A stretch of DNA of 45,011 nt, taken from Pseudomonadota bacterium (lineage in GTDB: Bacteria; Pseudomonadota; Gammaproteobacteria; Xanthomonadales; Rhodanobacteraceae). The position numbers and the translations under genes were made by a program. Positions 26,749 to 34,076 of this stretch are shown one piece after another (position 1 is the first letter of the stretch; every line of letters starts with the position of its first letter). The notes under the pieces were generated by a model. It ran no database searches. It saw nothing but the letters and a program-made list of their open reading frames with translations, and had not been told where the DNA came from. The DNA lies in NCBI GenBank assembly GCA_021793575.1, contig JAJYSM010000013.1:16469-61479 (forward strand), in the 5' to 3' direction.

Positions 26749-26808
26749 ACCGCACCTCTTCCCATCCCGGCCACCTCCCGGTGGCGTGACTGACCAAAGG
26801 CTGATCCG

Positions 26809-27267
26809 ATGGATTTGCGCAAAATCAAGAAACTGATCGACCTGCTGGAGGAATCCAACCTCGCCGAACTGGAGATCAAGGAGGGCGAGGAAGTGGTGCG
26901 TCTGTCGCGCGTGCCCCGCAGCACCGCACCGGCGGCGCTCGCGCCCGCCGCGGTGGCTGCGGCACCGGTGGCCGTTCCGGCACCTGCCGCAGCCGCAGCC
27001 AGCGAGACGCCAGCCGCCGACGCGCTGCCCGCCGGCCACGTGGTGAAGGCGCCGATGGTCGGCACCTTCTACGCGTCCGCCACGCCGGGCACGCCCGCCT
27101 TCGTCAAGGTCGGCCAGCAGGTGCAGGCCGGCGAGACGCTGGGCATCATCGAGGCGATGAAGATGTTCAACCAGATCGAGGCCGACGTGGCCGGCACCGT
27201 GCAGGCCATCCTGGTCGAGAACGGCCAGCCGGTGGAATTCGACGAACCGATGTTCGTGATCGCCTGA
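26809..27267 (+). CDS. accB: Biotin carboxyl carrier protein of acetyl-CoA carboxylase
   Basis: 152 residues. The N-terminal [20 protein letters not shown] helix pair interacts with AccC. An Ala/Pro linker (about 42-72, [19 protein letters not shown]) allows the domain to swing. The C-terminal biotinyl domain carries the biotin-accepting K118 in EAMKM. The protein ferries carboxybiotin to the carboxyltransferase in malonyl-CoA synthesis. It is separated from accC by 12 bp, so they form one operon. Confidence 0.97.
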   Translation: MDLRKIKKLIDLLEESNLAELEIKEGEEVVRLSRVPRSTAPAALAPAAVAAAPVAVPAPAAAAASETPAADALPAGHVVKAPMVGTFYASATPGTPAFVKVGQQVQAGETLGIIEAMKMFNQIEADVAGTVQAILVENGQPVEFDEPMFVIA

Positions 27268-27279
27268 GCCACCACCACC

Positions 27280-28653
27280 ATGCCCATGCTAGAGAAAGTC
27301 GTCATCGCCAATCGCGGCGAAATCGCCCTGCGCGTGCTGCGCGCCTGCCACAGTCTGGGTATCAAGACAGTGGCGGTGCACTCCACCGTGGATCGCAACC
27401 TGAAGCACGTCGGTCTTGCCGATGAATCGGTATGCATCGGCCCCGGGCCGTCCACCGACAGCTATCTCAACATCCCGCGCATCATCGCGGCGGCCGAGAT
27501 CACCGACGCCCAGGCGATCCACCCGGGCTACGGCTTTCTGTCGGAGCGCGCGGATTTCGCCGAGCAGGTGGAGCAGTCCGGCTTCATCTTCATCGGGCCC
27601 ACTCCCGCGGTGATCCGCCTGATGGGCGACAAGGTGGAGGCGATCCGCGCCATGCAGGCCGCCGGCGTGCCGTGCGTGCCCGGCTCCGGCGGCCCGCTGG
27701 ATGACGACGTGGACGCCAGCATCCGGATCGCCCGCGAGATCGGCTACCCGGTGATCATCAAGGCCTCCGGCGGCGGCGGCGGCCGCGGCATGCGTGTGGT
27801 GCGCACCGAGGCGCATCTGGGCAACGCGATCACCATGACCAAGGCCGAGGCCAAGGCCGCGTTCGGCAACGAGCAGGTCTACATGGAGAAGTTCCTGGAG
27901 AATCCGCGCCACGTGGAGATCCAGGTGCTGGCCGACGGCCAGGGCAATGCGATCCATCTGGGCGAGCGCGACTGCTCGATGCAGCGCCGCCATCAGAAAG
28001 TGGTGGAGGAGGCGCCCGCACCGGGCATCACGCCGGAACAGCGCGCACAGATCGGCAAGGTCTGCGTTGATGCCTGCCTGCGCATCGGCTACCGCGGCGC
28101 CGGCACGTTCGAGTTCCTGTTCGAGAACGGCCATTTCTACTTCATCGAGATGAACACGCGCATCCAGGTCGAGCATCCGGTGACCGAACTGATCACCGGC
28201 GTCGACCTGGTGCGCGAGCAGCTGCTGATCGCCGGCGGCGAGCGACTGTCGATCCGCCAGGACGACATCCAGATCAACGGCCACGCGATCGAGTGCCGCA
28301 TCAACGCCGAGGACCCGGATACCTTCATGCCCTCGCCGGGCACGGTGAAGCGCTTCGAGGCACCCGGCGGCCCCGGCGTGCGCGTCGATACGCATCTGTA
28401 CGACGGCTACAAGATCCCACCAAACTACGATTCGATGATCGGCAAGCTGATCGTGCACGGCCCCGACCGCGCCACCGCGATTGCGCGCATGCGGCTGGCG
28501 CTGGCCGAGACGGTGATCGAGGGCGTCAAGTGCAACATCCCGCTGCAGCAGCGGATCATGGCCGACGCCGGCTTCCAGCACGGCGGCCAGAACATCCACT
28601 ATCTGGAAAAGCGGATGGCGGAGCAGAAGGAACACCCGGCCGCGGGCACATAA
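27280..28653 (+). CDS. accC: Biotin carboxylase subunit of acetyl-CoA carboxylase
   Basis: 457 residues, an ATP-grasp enzyme that carboxylates biotin on AccB with bicarbonate. It begins [20 protein letters not shown]. The ATP-binding Gly loop is [39 protein letters not shown] is the family signature, and the active site [18 protein letters not shown] holds the metal-binding Glu and catalytic Arg. The start may be ATG 27280 or the Met at 27286; both are close. It is followed by a REPIN-type repeat in the 157-bp gap before prmA. Confidence 0.97.
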   Translation: MPMLEKVVIANRGEIALRVLRACHSLGIKTVAVHSTVDRNLKHVGLADESVCIGPGPSTDSYLNIPRIIAAAEITDAQAIHPGYGFLSERADFAEQVEQSGFIFIGPTPAVIRLMGDKVEAIRAMQAAGVPCVPGSGGPLDDDVDASIRIAREIGYPVIIKASGGGGGRGMRVVRTEAHLGNAITMTKAEAKAAFGNEQVYMEKFLENPRHVEIQVLADGQGNAIHLGERDCSMQRRHQKVVEEAPAPGITPEQRAQIGKVCVDACLRIGYRGAGTFEFLFENGHFYFIEMNTRIQVEHPVTELITGVDLVREQLLIAGGERLSIRQDDIQINGHAIECRINAEDPDTFMPSPGTVKRFEAPGGPGVRVDTHLYDGYKIPPNYDSMIGKLIVHGPDRATAIARMRLALAETVIEGVKCNIPLQQRIMADAGFQHGGQNIHYLEKRMAEQKEHPAAGT

Positions 28654-28681
28654 ACCCGGTCGCCCTGGCGCAACCTCGACC

Positions 28682-28760
28682 GTGGGAGCGACTTCAGTCG
28701 CGATGCCTTTGCTTTGATGCAGCCTGAGTGCAGGAGCATCGCGACTGAAGTCGCTCCCAC
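28682..28760. repeat. REPIN-type palindromic element, copy 1 (accC-prmA gap)
   Basis: 79 bp bounded by perfect 25-bp inverted arms (28682-28706 and 28736-28760) beginning GTGGGAGCGACTTCAGTCGC. Each arm contains its own small hairpin (GCGACT..AGTCGC), the usual REP layout with a GTGG start, so two REPs face each other as a REPIN around a 29-base middle. Such elements are mobilised by RAYT (REP-associated tyrosine transposase), which is not encoded here. A second copy with 73 of 79 identical bases lies inside polA. Confidence 0.9.
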
Positions 28761-28810
28761 TCGACAGGATGTCCCGCCAACCACGCGCTCTTCAACTTTA
28801 CGGTCAACGC

Positions 28811-29710
28811 ATGCCCTGGCTCGAACTCTCCCTCGTCGTCCGCATCGAGCAGCAGCCCCGCGTGGAAACCGCGCTGGAGGATCTCGGCGCACTGTCGATC
28901 ACGCTGCGCGATGCCGACGCGGAGACGCCGGACGAGCAGGCGATCTTCGAGCCGGGCGTGGGCGAGCTGCCGCTGTGGCCGACGATCACGCTGAATGCGC
29001 TGTTCGATGAGCACACCGACCACCGCGGCCTCGCCGAGGCGCTGGGCGAACTGCTGCCGTGGCTGCAGCCCGACCAGCTGCTGTTCCGCGAAGTCGCCGA
29101 CCAGGACTGGGTGCGCGCGTGGATGGACCAGTACCAGCCGATGCCGTTCGGCCGGCGGCTGTGGATCTATCCGTGGAATATCGAGCCGCCGCAGGATCAG
29201 GATCTGGTGACCGTCAGGCTCGATCCCGGCCTCGCCTTCGGCAGCGGCACGCATCCGACCACCGCGCTGTGCCTGGAATGGCTGGACGGACTCGATCTGG
29301 CCGGCAGGACGCTGACCGACTTCGGCTGCGGCTCCGGCGTCCTGGCGATCGCCGCGCTGAAACTCGGTGCGGCCCATGCCATCGGCGTGGACAACGACCC
29401 GCAGGCGCTCACCGCGTCGGCCGACAACGCCGCACGCAACGGCGTGGCCGAGCGGCTTGCGCTGTATCTGCCGGAGGATTTCGTCACGGAAGGCAGCGAC
29501 GTGTTCGTCGCCAACATTCTCGCCGGCCCGCTCGGCGAACTGGCGCCCACGTTCGCCGCGGCCGCCAAGCCGGGCGCGCCATTTGCGATCTCCGGCATCC
29601 TGGCGGGTCAGCAGGACGAACTGCTGCTGCGCTACGCCGCATGGTTCGACCAGCTGCAGGTGGCCAGCCGCGAGGGCTGGGTGCGGATCAGCGGCCGCCG
29701 CCGCACCTGA
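28811..29710 (+). CDS. prmA: Ribosomal protein L11 methyltransferase
   Basis: A 299-residue SAM-dependent enzyme that trimethylates ribosomal protein L11. The N-terminal substrate domain starts MPWLELSLVVR and includes DQDWVRAWMDQYQPMPFG. The catalytic domain has FGSGTHPTTALCLEWL, motif I LTDFGCGSGVLAIAALKLGA, GVDNDPQAL, and VANILAGPLGEL as motif IV. There is no strong ribosome site at the ATG (28811), but the family alignment begins there. The gene is followed directly by a repeat array of GGA-loop hairpins and then the DUF3426 gene. Confidence 0.95.
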   Translation: MPWLELSLVVRIEQQPRVETALEDLGALSITLRDADAETPDEQAIFEPGVGELPLWPTITLNALFDEHTDHRGLAEALGELLPWLQPDQLLFREVADQDWVRAWMDQYQPMPFGRRLWIYPWNIEPPQDQDLVTVRLDPGLAFGSGTHPTTALCLEWLDGLDLAGRTLTDFGCGSGVLAIAALKLGAAHAIGVDNDPQALTASADNAARNGVAERLALYLPEDFVTEGSDVFVANILAGPLGELAPTFAAAAKPGAPFAISGILAGQQDELLLRYAAWFDQLQVASREGWVRISGRRRT

Positions 29711-29714
29711 CGAC

Positions 29715-29814
29715 GCGCATGGATGCGCCAGTGCCGCGGGCGCAGGATGCGCCGGAGCGGCCGATGCACAAGGATGTGCCAGTGCCGCGGGCGCAGGATG
29801 CGCCGGAGCGGCCG
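29715..29814 (+). repeat. 51-bp-period direct repeat forming four GGA-loop hairpins after prmA
   Basis: A 43-bp unit (29721-29763) recurs at 29772-29814 with one mismatch, period 51. It folds into four short hairpins whose loops all contain GGA: GCGC-ATGGAT-GCGC (29715-29728), GGCGC-AGGAT-GCGCC (29739-29753), GCAC-AAGGAT-GTGC (29766-29779) and GGCGC-AGGAT-GCGCC again (29790-29804). The third contains ACAAGGATGT, identical to the core of the CsrA/RsmA SELEX consensus (RUACARGGAUGU). The array begins four bases after the prmA stop. An open frame also runs through it (17-residue repeat from ATG 29719), with no ribosome site and no family resemblance. Confidence 0.75.
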
Positions 29815-29875
29815 CCGCGTCGGTCGCCTTTCCTCAGCCTGCTAAGCTTGCCCGATACCGATCAAAGCGGCCTGC

Positions 29876-30730
29876 ATGTATACCCAATGCCCCGAATGCC
29901 TGTCGGTCTTTTCGCTGGATGCGCATACCCTGGCGCAGGCCCACGGCCATGTGATCTGCGGCCACTGCGGAGCCAGTTTCGACAGCATCGCCACGCTCAC
30001 CGCGCAGCTGCCGCCGGAGCCGTTCCGCGAGCTGGCGGTGAACGAACCCGCACTCGAACCGCCGTGCATTGACCTGGTGGTGTATCGGCCGCGGCCGGAT
30101 CCAGTTGCCGTGGTCAATCCGGAGCCGGCGACCGCAGTTGCGGCAGCTGCGGTTGTAGCTGAGGACTTCTCGCAACTCGCGTTTTCCCCGCGGTTTGCCC
30201 GCGCGCCGTCACCACGACGCAGCGGGCGCTCGCGCGAGCGCCAGCCACGCCAGCACGCCGGCGAGCGGCGCTGGCCGTGGGTCATCGTTTGCGCGGTACT
30301 GACATTGCTGCTGACTGGTCAGCTGGCCTGGGCCGAACGCGGCGTGCTGATCCGCGATGCCACGGTGGGCGGGTGGCTGCGCAGCACCTGCGCGGTGCTC
30401 GGATGCCAGCTGCCGCTGATCGCCGCGCCGGCCCAGTTGCATCTGCTGGCCAGCAACGTGCAGGCGCATCCCAGCGTGCCCGGCGCGCTGATGATCAGCG
30501 CCAGCGTGCGCAACGATGCCGCCTTCACGCAGCCCTACCCGGTGCTCACGATCACCCTGTCCGACGCGCAAGGCCAGCGCCTGGCGATGCGCCGGTTGCG
30601 GCCGCGCGAATACCTGGACGACCGCAGCATCTTGCGACGCGGCCTGGCGCCCGGTGCCACCACGGTGTTGCTGCTGGAGGTCGAAGACCCCGGTGACAAG
30701 GCTGTCGCCTTCGAGTTCGAGTTCGAATAG
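29876..30730 (+). CDS. Zinc-ribbon and DUF3426 membrane protein
   Basis: 284 residues. The N-terminal zinc ribbon of the MJ0042 type has C5-PE-C8 and C28-GH-C31. A variable linker (about 40-135) is rich in Pro, Ala and Arg. One transmembrane helix follows (about 136-155, WPWVIVCAVLTLLLTGQLAW), then a periplasmic DUF3426 beta domain (LLASNVQAHPSVPGALMISASVRNDAAF, later LRPREYLDD). The function is unknown. It sits between prmA and fis, as in other Lysobacterales, which suggests a link to ribosome or growth-rate genes but nothing more. Confidence 0.85.
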   Translation: MYTQCPECLSVFSLDAHTLAQAHGHVICGHCGASFDSIATLTAQLPPEPFRELAVNEPALEPPCIDLVVYRPRPDPVAVVNPEPATAVAAAAVVAEDFSQLAFSPRFARAPSPRRSGRSRERQPRQHAGERRWPWVIVCAVLTLLLTGQLAWAERGVLIRDATVGGWLRSTCAVLGCQLPLIAAPAQLHLLASNVQAHPSVPGALMISASVRNDAAFTQPYPVLTITLSDAQGQRLAMRRLRPREYLDDRSILRRGLAPGATTVLLLEVEDPGDKAVAFEFEFE

Positions 30731-30733
30731 CAC

Positions 30734-30762
30734 TTAAATTTCACCCGACACGCGGGTAGAAT
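30734..30762 (+). promoter_or_regulatory. Possible fis promoter
   Basis: TTAAAT (30734-30739, 3 of 6) and TAGAAT (30757-30762, 5 of 6) at 17 bp, in a conspicuously AT-rich patch right after the DUF3426 stop. The short palindrome ACCCG-ACACG-CGGGT ends in the -10. The predicted leader before fis is about 105 bases. Confidence 0.45.
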
Positions 30763-30874
30763 CCACCGTTCGCGCGTGCCCGGCATGCGCTGCACGATGC
30801 GCACCGTGATCTGCGCCCATCGCCATAACCATATGCAGTGGCCCATGCAGCCACCGCTTCGCACCTGAGGGGAC

Positions 30875-31207
30875 ATGCTCGTGAACGCCGTCAGAGTGCC
30901 TGCAGCCGAGGCCACAAAACCGATCTCGGCGCAGAGTTTCGGCTCGCAGGCCAGCGCGTCGCCTGTCGGTAGCGGTCAGAGTGCGCTGAGCGAGTGCGTC
31001 AGTCGCACCGTGCGCCGCTATCTGGCCGACATCGGCGATACCGAGTGCGCCGAGGGCCTGCATGCGCTGGTGCTGCGCGAGGTGGAGATCCCGCTGCTGC
31101 GCGAGGTGCTGGCCTTCCACAACGGCAACCAGAGCCGCGCCGCCAGTGCGCTGGGCATCAACCGCGCCACCCTGCGCAAGAAGCTGGCAACGCACGGCCT
31201 GCTGTAA
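30875..31207 (+). CDS. fis: Fis-family nucleoid protein / transcription factor
   Basis: 110 residues. Fis bends DNA and activates rRNA and other growth-linked promoters. The C-terminal half is the DNA-binding helix-turn-helix: [36 protein letters not shown], nearly identical in pattern to E. coli Fis. The preceding helices ([33 protein letters not shown]) form the dimer core. The N-terminal about 33 residues are longer and unlike E. coli Fis (98 residues). GAGGGG precedes the ATG. Confidence 0.92.
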   Translation: MLVNAVRVPAAEATKPISAQSFGSQASASPVGSGQSALSECVSRTVRRYLADIGDTECAEGLHALVLREVEIPLLREVLAFHNGNQSRAASALGINRATLRKKLATHGLL

Positions 31208-31295
31208 CGGTCGAGCACCCGGCCGCTTTGCGTTTGGCCGTCCAAAACTCTACCCCGAATCAGCCCCTGGCGCTGCGGCTGACCACCGGCTCGGC

Positions 31296-31301
31296 TACAA
31301 T
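31296..31301 (+). promoter_or_regulatory. -10 element upstream of purH
   Basis: TACAAT in the context GGCTACAATGG, 27 bp before the purH start; the -35 side is weak. The gap from the fis stop to purH (121 bp) also has CGGCC...GGCCG (31220-31240) with an 11-base loop, too loose to call a terminator. Confidence 0.45.
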
Positions 31302-31328
31302 GGACGGCTTGCTGCCCTGGAAGCCCTC

Positions 31329-32939
31329 ATGTCCGCACCTGCCATCACACCGATTCGTCGCGCCTTGCTCAGCGTCTCCGACAAGAGCGGATTGATCGAG
31401 CTTGGGCGGCGGCTGAGCGCCGCCGGCGTGCAGCTGCTGTCCACCGGCGGCAGCGCGAAGGCGCTGCGCGAGGCCGGCATCGCGGTGATCGAGGTCAGCG
31501 ACGTCACCGGCTTTCCCGAGATCATGGACGGCCGCGTCAAGACGCTGCACCCGAAGGTCCACGGCGGCCTGCTCGGCCGGCGCGGTACCGACGACGCCGT
31601 GATGGCCGAACTCGGCATCGCGCCGATCGACCTGCTGGTGCTGAACCTCTATCCGTTCGAGCAGACCGTGGCCAAGGCGGACTGCACGCTGGCGCAGGCG
31701 ATCGAGAACATCGACATCGGCGGCCCGGCGATGCTGCGCTCGGCCGCCAAGAACTGGAGCGACGTCGGCGTGCTCACCGCGCCCGAACAATACGCGGATG
31801 CCTTGGCCGAGATCGAGGCGCACGGCGGCCTCACCCGCGCCACGCGCTTCCGGCTCGCGGTGGCCGCGTTCAACCGCGTCGCCAGCTACGACGGCGCGAT
31901 CAGCGACTATCTGTCCGGTCTCGAACTCAACCAGACGCAGGACGCGATCACCGGCCACGCCGCCTTCCCGGCGCAGGTCAACAGTCGCTTCGTGAAGCTG
32001 ATGGATCTGCGCTACGGCGAGAACCCGCATCAGCAGGCCGCGTTCTACCGCGACCTGCATCCGGCGCCCGGCACGCTGGCGACCTTCCGCCAGCTGCAGG
32101 GCAAGGAGCTGTCGTTCAACAACATCGCCGACGCCGACGCCGCGTGGGAATGCGTGCGCAGCTTCAGCAAGCCGGCCTGCGTGATCGTCAAGCACGCCAA
32201 TCCTTGCGGCGTGGCGGTGAGCCTGGACGGCATCGGCCGCGCCTACGACCTGGCGTGGCAGACCGACCCCACCTCGGCCTTCGGCGGCATCATCGCGTTC
32301 AACCGCGAACTGGACGGCACCACCGCACGCGCCATCGTCGAGCGGCAGTTCGTCGAGGTGGTGCTGGCACCGGCGTATGCCGACGACGCGCTGAAGGCGT
32401 TCGCGAAAAAAGGCAACGTGCGCGTGCTGGAGATTCCGCTGCCGACGAACGGCAAGCTGACCGACGCGCAACCGGGCATGCATTCCAAACGAGTCGGTTC
32501 GGGCTTGCTGATCCAGACCGCCGATACCGGCATGGTCGGCGCGGATGAGCTGAAGATCGTCACCCGCCGCGCGCCAACCGAGGCCGAGGTGCATGACCTC
32601 ATCTTCGCCTGGAAGGTGGCCAAGTTCGTCAAGTCCAATGCCATCGTCTACGCCCGCGATCGCCAGACAATCGGCATCGGCGCCGGCCAGATGAGCCGCG
32701 TGTACAGCGCGCGCATCGCTGGCATCAAGGCCGCCGACGAGAAGCTCGACGTGCGTGGCTCGGTGATGGCGTCGGATGCGTTCTTCCCGTTCCGCGACGG
32801 CATCGACGCCGCCGCCGCCGCCGGCATCCGCGCGGTGATCCAGCCCGGCGGCTCGATGCGCGATGCCGAGGTGATCGCCGCCGCCGACGAGCACGACATC
32901 GCAATGGTGTTCACCGGGATGCGGCATTTCCGCCACTGA
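31329..32939 (+). CDS. purH: Bifunctional AICAR formyltransferase / IMP cyclohydrolase
   Basis: A 536-residue enzyme for the last two steps of de novo purine synthesis (AICAR to FAICAR to IMP). The N-terminal cyclohydrolase of MGS-like fold shows [55 protein letters not shown] and NLYPFEQTV. The C-terminal transformylase shows [14 protein letters not shown], the catalytic Lys-His in [30 protein letters not shown] and [14 protein letters not shown]. The last codons and stop lie in a 12-bp hairpin (32926-32937 with 32941-32952, loop GAA), which has no T-run. Confidence 0.97.
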   Translation: MSAPAITPIRRALLSVSDKSGLIELGRRLSAAGVQLLSTGGSAKALREAGIAVIEVSDVTGFPEIMDGRVKTLHPKVHGGLLGRRGTDDAVMAELGIAPIDLLVLNLYPFEQTVAKADCTLAQAIENIDIGGPAMLRSAAKNWSDVGVLTAPEQYADALAEIEAHGGLTRATRFRLAVAAFNRVASYDGAISDYLSGLELNQTQDAITGHAAFPAQVNSRFVKLMDLRYGENPHQQAAFYRDLHPAPGTLATFRQLQGKELSFNNIADADAAWECVRSFSKPACVIVKHANPCGVAVSLDGIGRAYDLAWQTDPTSAFGGIIAFNRELDGTTARAIVERQFVEVVLAPAYADDALKAFAKKGNVRVLEIPLPTNGKLTDAQPGMHSKRVGSGLLIQTADTGMVGADELKIVTRRAPTEAEVHDLIFAWKVAKFVKSNAIVYARDRQTIGIGAGQMSRVYSARIAGIKAADEKLDVRGSVMASDAFFPFRDGIDAAAAAGIRAVIQPGGSMRDAEVIAAADEHDIAMVFTGMRHFRH

Positions 32940-32978
32940 AAGTGGTGGAAATAAATCAGGCAAGCACGCCACCGCGCC

Positions 32979-33410
32979 TCAGAACAGCGCGATCACCATC
33001 GCGCCGGTCACAATCAGCGCGCCGCCGATCAGCAGCGGCAGGCTCGGGCGCTCGCCGAGAAACACCAGCCCCAGCACGATCACCAGCGCCACGCTGAGCT
33101 TGTCGATCGGCGCCACCTTGCTGATCGGGCCGAGCTGCAGCGCGCGGTAGTAGCACAGCCACGACAGTCCGGTGGCGATGCCTGACAGCACCAGAAACAG
33201 CCAGCTGTGGAACGGCAGACCGGTCGGCCTGACCCACTCCTGGCGCAGGCTGAGGATGCCGGCGGTGACCAGCAGGATCACCACGGTGCGGATGAAGGTG
33301 GCCAGGTTGGAATTGATCCCGACCACGCCCAGCTTGCCAAACAGCGCAGTGAGCGCGGCGAACAGCGCCGAACCCAGGGCAAACAGCAGCCAGCTGTCAC
33401 GCAGTTGCAT
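32979..33410 (-). CDS. Half-size EamA-type membrane protein
   Basis: A 143-residue integral membrane protein with about five hydrophobic helices ([92 protein letters not shown]). It matches one EamA repeat; common drug/metabolite exporters have two, so this one probably works as a dimer like EmrE-type small transporters. [20 protein letters not shown] is the conserved family segment. The substrate is unknown. AGGGCGG precedes the ATG. It is convergent with purH and downstream of the DUF2782 gene by 74 bp. Confidence 0.88.
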   Translation of the reverse strand: MQLRDSWLLFALGSALFAALTALFGKLGVVGINSNLATFIRTVVILLVTAGILSLRQEWVRPTGLPFHSWLFLVLSGIATGLSWLCYYRALQLGPISKVAPIDKLSVALVIVLGLVFLGERPSLPLLIGGALIVTGAMVIALF

Positions 33411-33484
33411 CGAGCCGCCCTCCCCTCGCTATCGTTCCGGCGCCGTCACGGCGCGCGGCGCTGGAAATCCTTCAGCGTGCTGCC

Positions 33485-33982
33485 TCAGTGGCCGTTGTCA
33501 GCCGGCGGCGTGGCGCTGGAGGCCGCCGCGGCCGGCTTGCTCTTGCCCCATTCCAGCACCTTGTACATCACCGGCTGCACCGGCGGCTGGCCCGGCTGCA
33601 GGTGGCGCGTGCCGTCCGGATCGACCATGTAGGTTTGCGGAATGCCGCCCTTGGGCGTCACCACCACCATGTACACCATGCCGCTGCGGCGATATTCCTG
33701 CACCTCGTTCGGGCCTTCCCGATGCACGCTGACCTGCGGCAGCGTCATGTGCTTGCCCGCGCCGGAGTGGTCCTGCATCGACGGCAGGCGCCGCGACATG
33801 GCTGACGGATGCGCCGGCGCGGGGGACGGCGCGGCGCTGGCCGGGGCGGGCGCCACCGGCTGCACGCCCGGATCGTTGATGCCCGGTGGTGGCGGGACGT
33901 TGCCGCTCGGCGGCGCGGACTGCGCGATGGCGCCGGCGGCGAGCAGGAGGCTGGCGGCGGCCAGCAAGGCGGCGATTTTCAT
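33485..33982 (-). CDS. DUF2782 secreted protein, divergent from polA
   Basis: 165 residues. A signal peptide (about 1-20, MKIAALLAAASLLLAAGAIA) is followed by a Pro/Ala-rich region (25-62) and the DUF2782 domain with QVSVHREGPNEVQEYRRSGMVYMVVVTPKGG, PQTYMVDPDG and PVMYKVLEWGKS. Members sit beside polA in many gammaproteobacteria and have no known function. The ATG at 33982 begins the signal peptide; the longer frame to 34090 would overlap the polA start. The 94-bp gap to polA must hold both promoters. Confidence 0.85.
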   Translation of the reverse strand: MKIAALLAAASLLLAAGAIAQSAPPSGNVPPPPGINDPGVQPVAPAPASAAPSPAPAHPSAMSRRLPSMQDHSGAGKHMTLPQVSVHREGPNEVQEYRRSGMVYMVVVTPKGGIPQTYMVDPDGTRHLQPGQPPVQPVMYKVLEWGKSKPAAAASSATPPADNGH

Positions 33983-34076
33983 GGGCGGCAACCTCGGTCG
34001 GGTGTCAAAGCATAACAGCGCATCCGCTGGCCTCCCGTGAAGCGCGTCGGCCGGCGCACGCATGCGAGAATGCGGC

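Noticed and set aside
23308..27039. A 1243-codon open frame on the minus strand opposite dsbD-tlpA-aroQ
   Set aside because: It is antisense to well-identified genes and rich in Arg, Gln, His and Ala, as expected for a shadow frame in GC-rich coding DNA. It has no domain and no ribosome site.
28811..28870. An alternative upstream prmA start at 28769
   Set aside because: It would begin just past the REPIN, and the added residues do not match the family; the conserved N-terminus begins MPWLELSL.
29719..30072. Open frame through the prmA 3' repeats with a 17-residue peptide repeat (DAPVPRAQDAPERP)
   Set aside because: The period is a multiple of three by chance of the 51-bp unit. There is no ribosome site, and the frame runs far into the DUF3426 gene in the wrong phase. 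The hairpin explanation fits the sequence better.
31220..31240. Inverted repeat CGGCC...GGCCG after fis as terminator
   Set aside because: Only five pairs with an 11-base loop, and no T-run follows.
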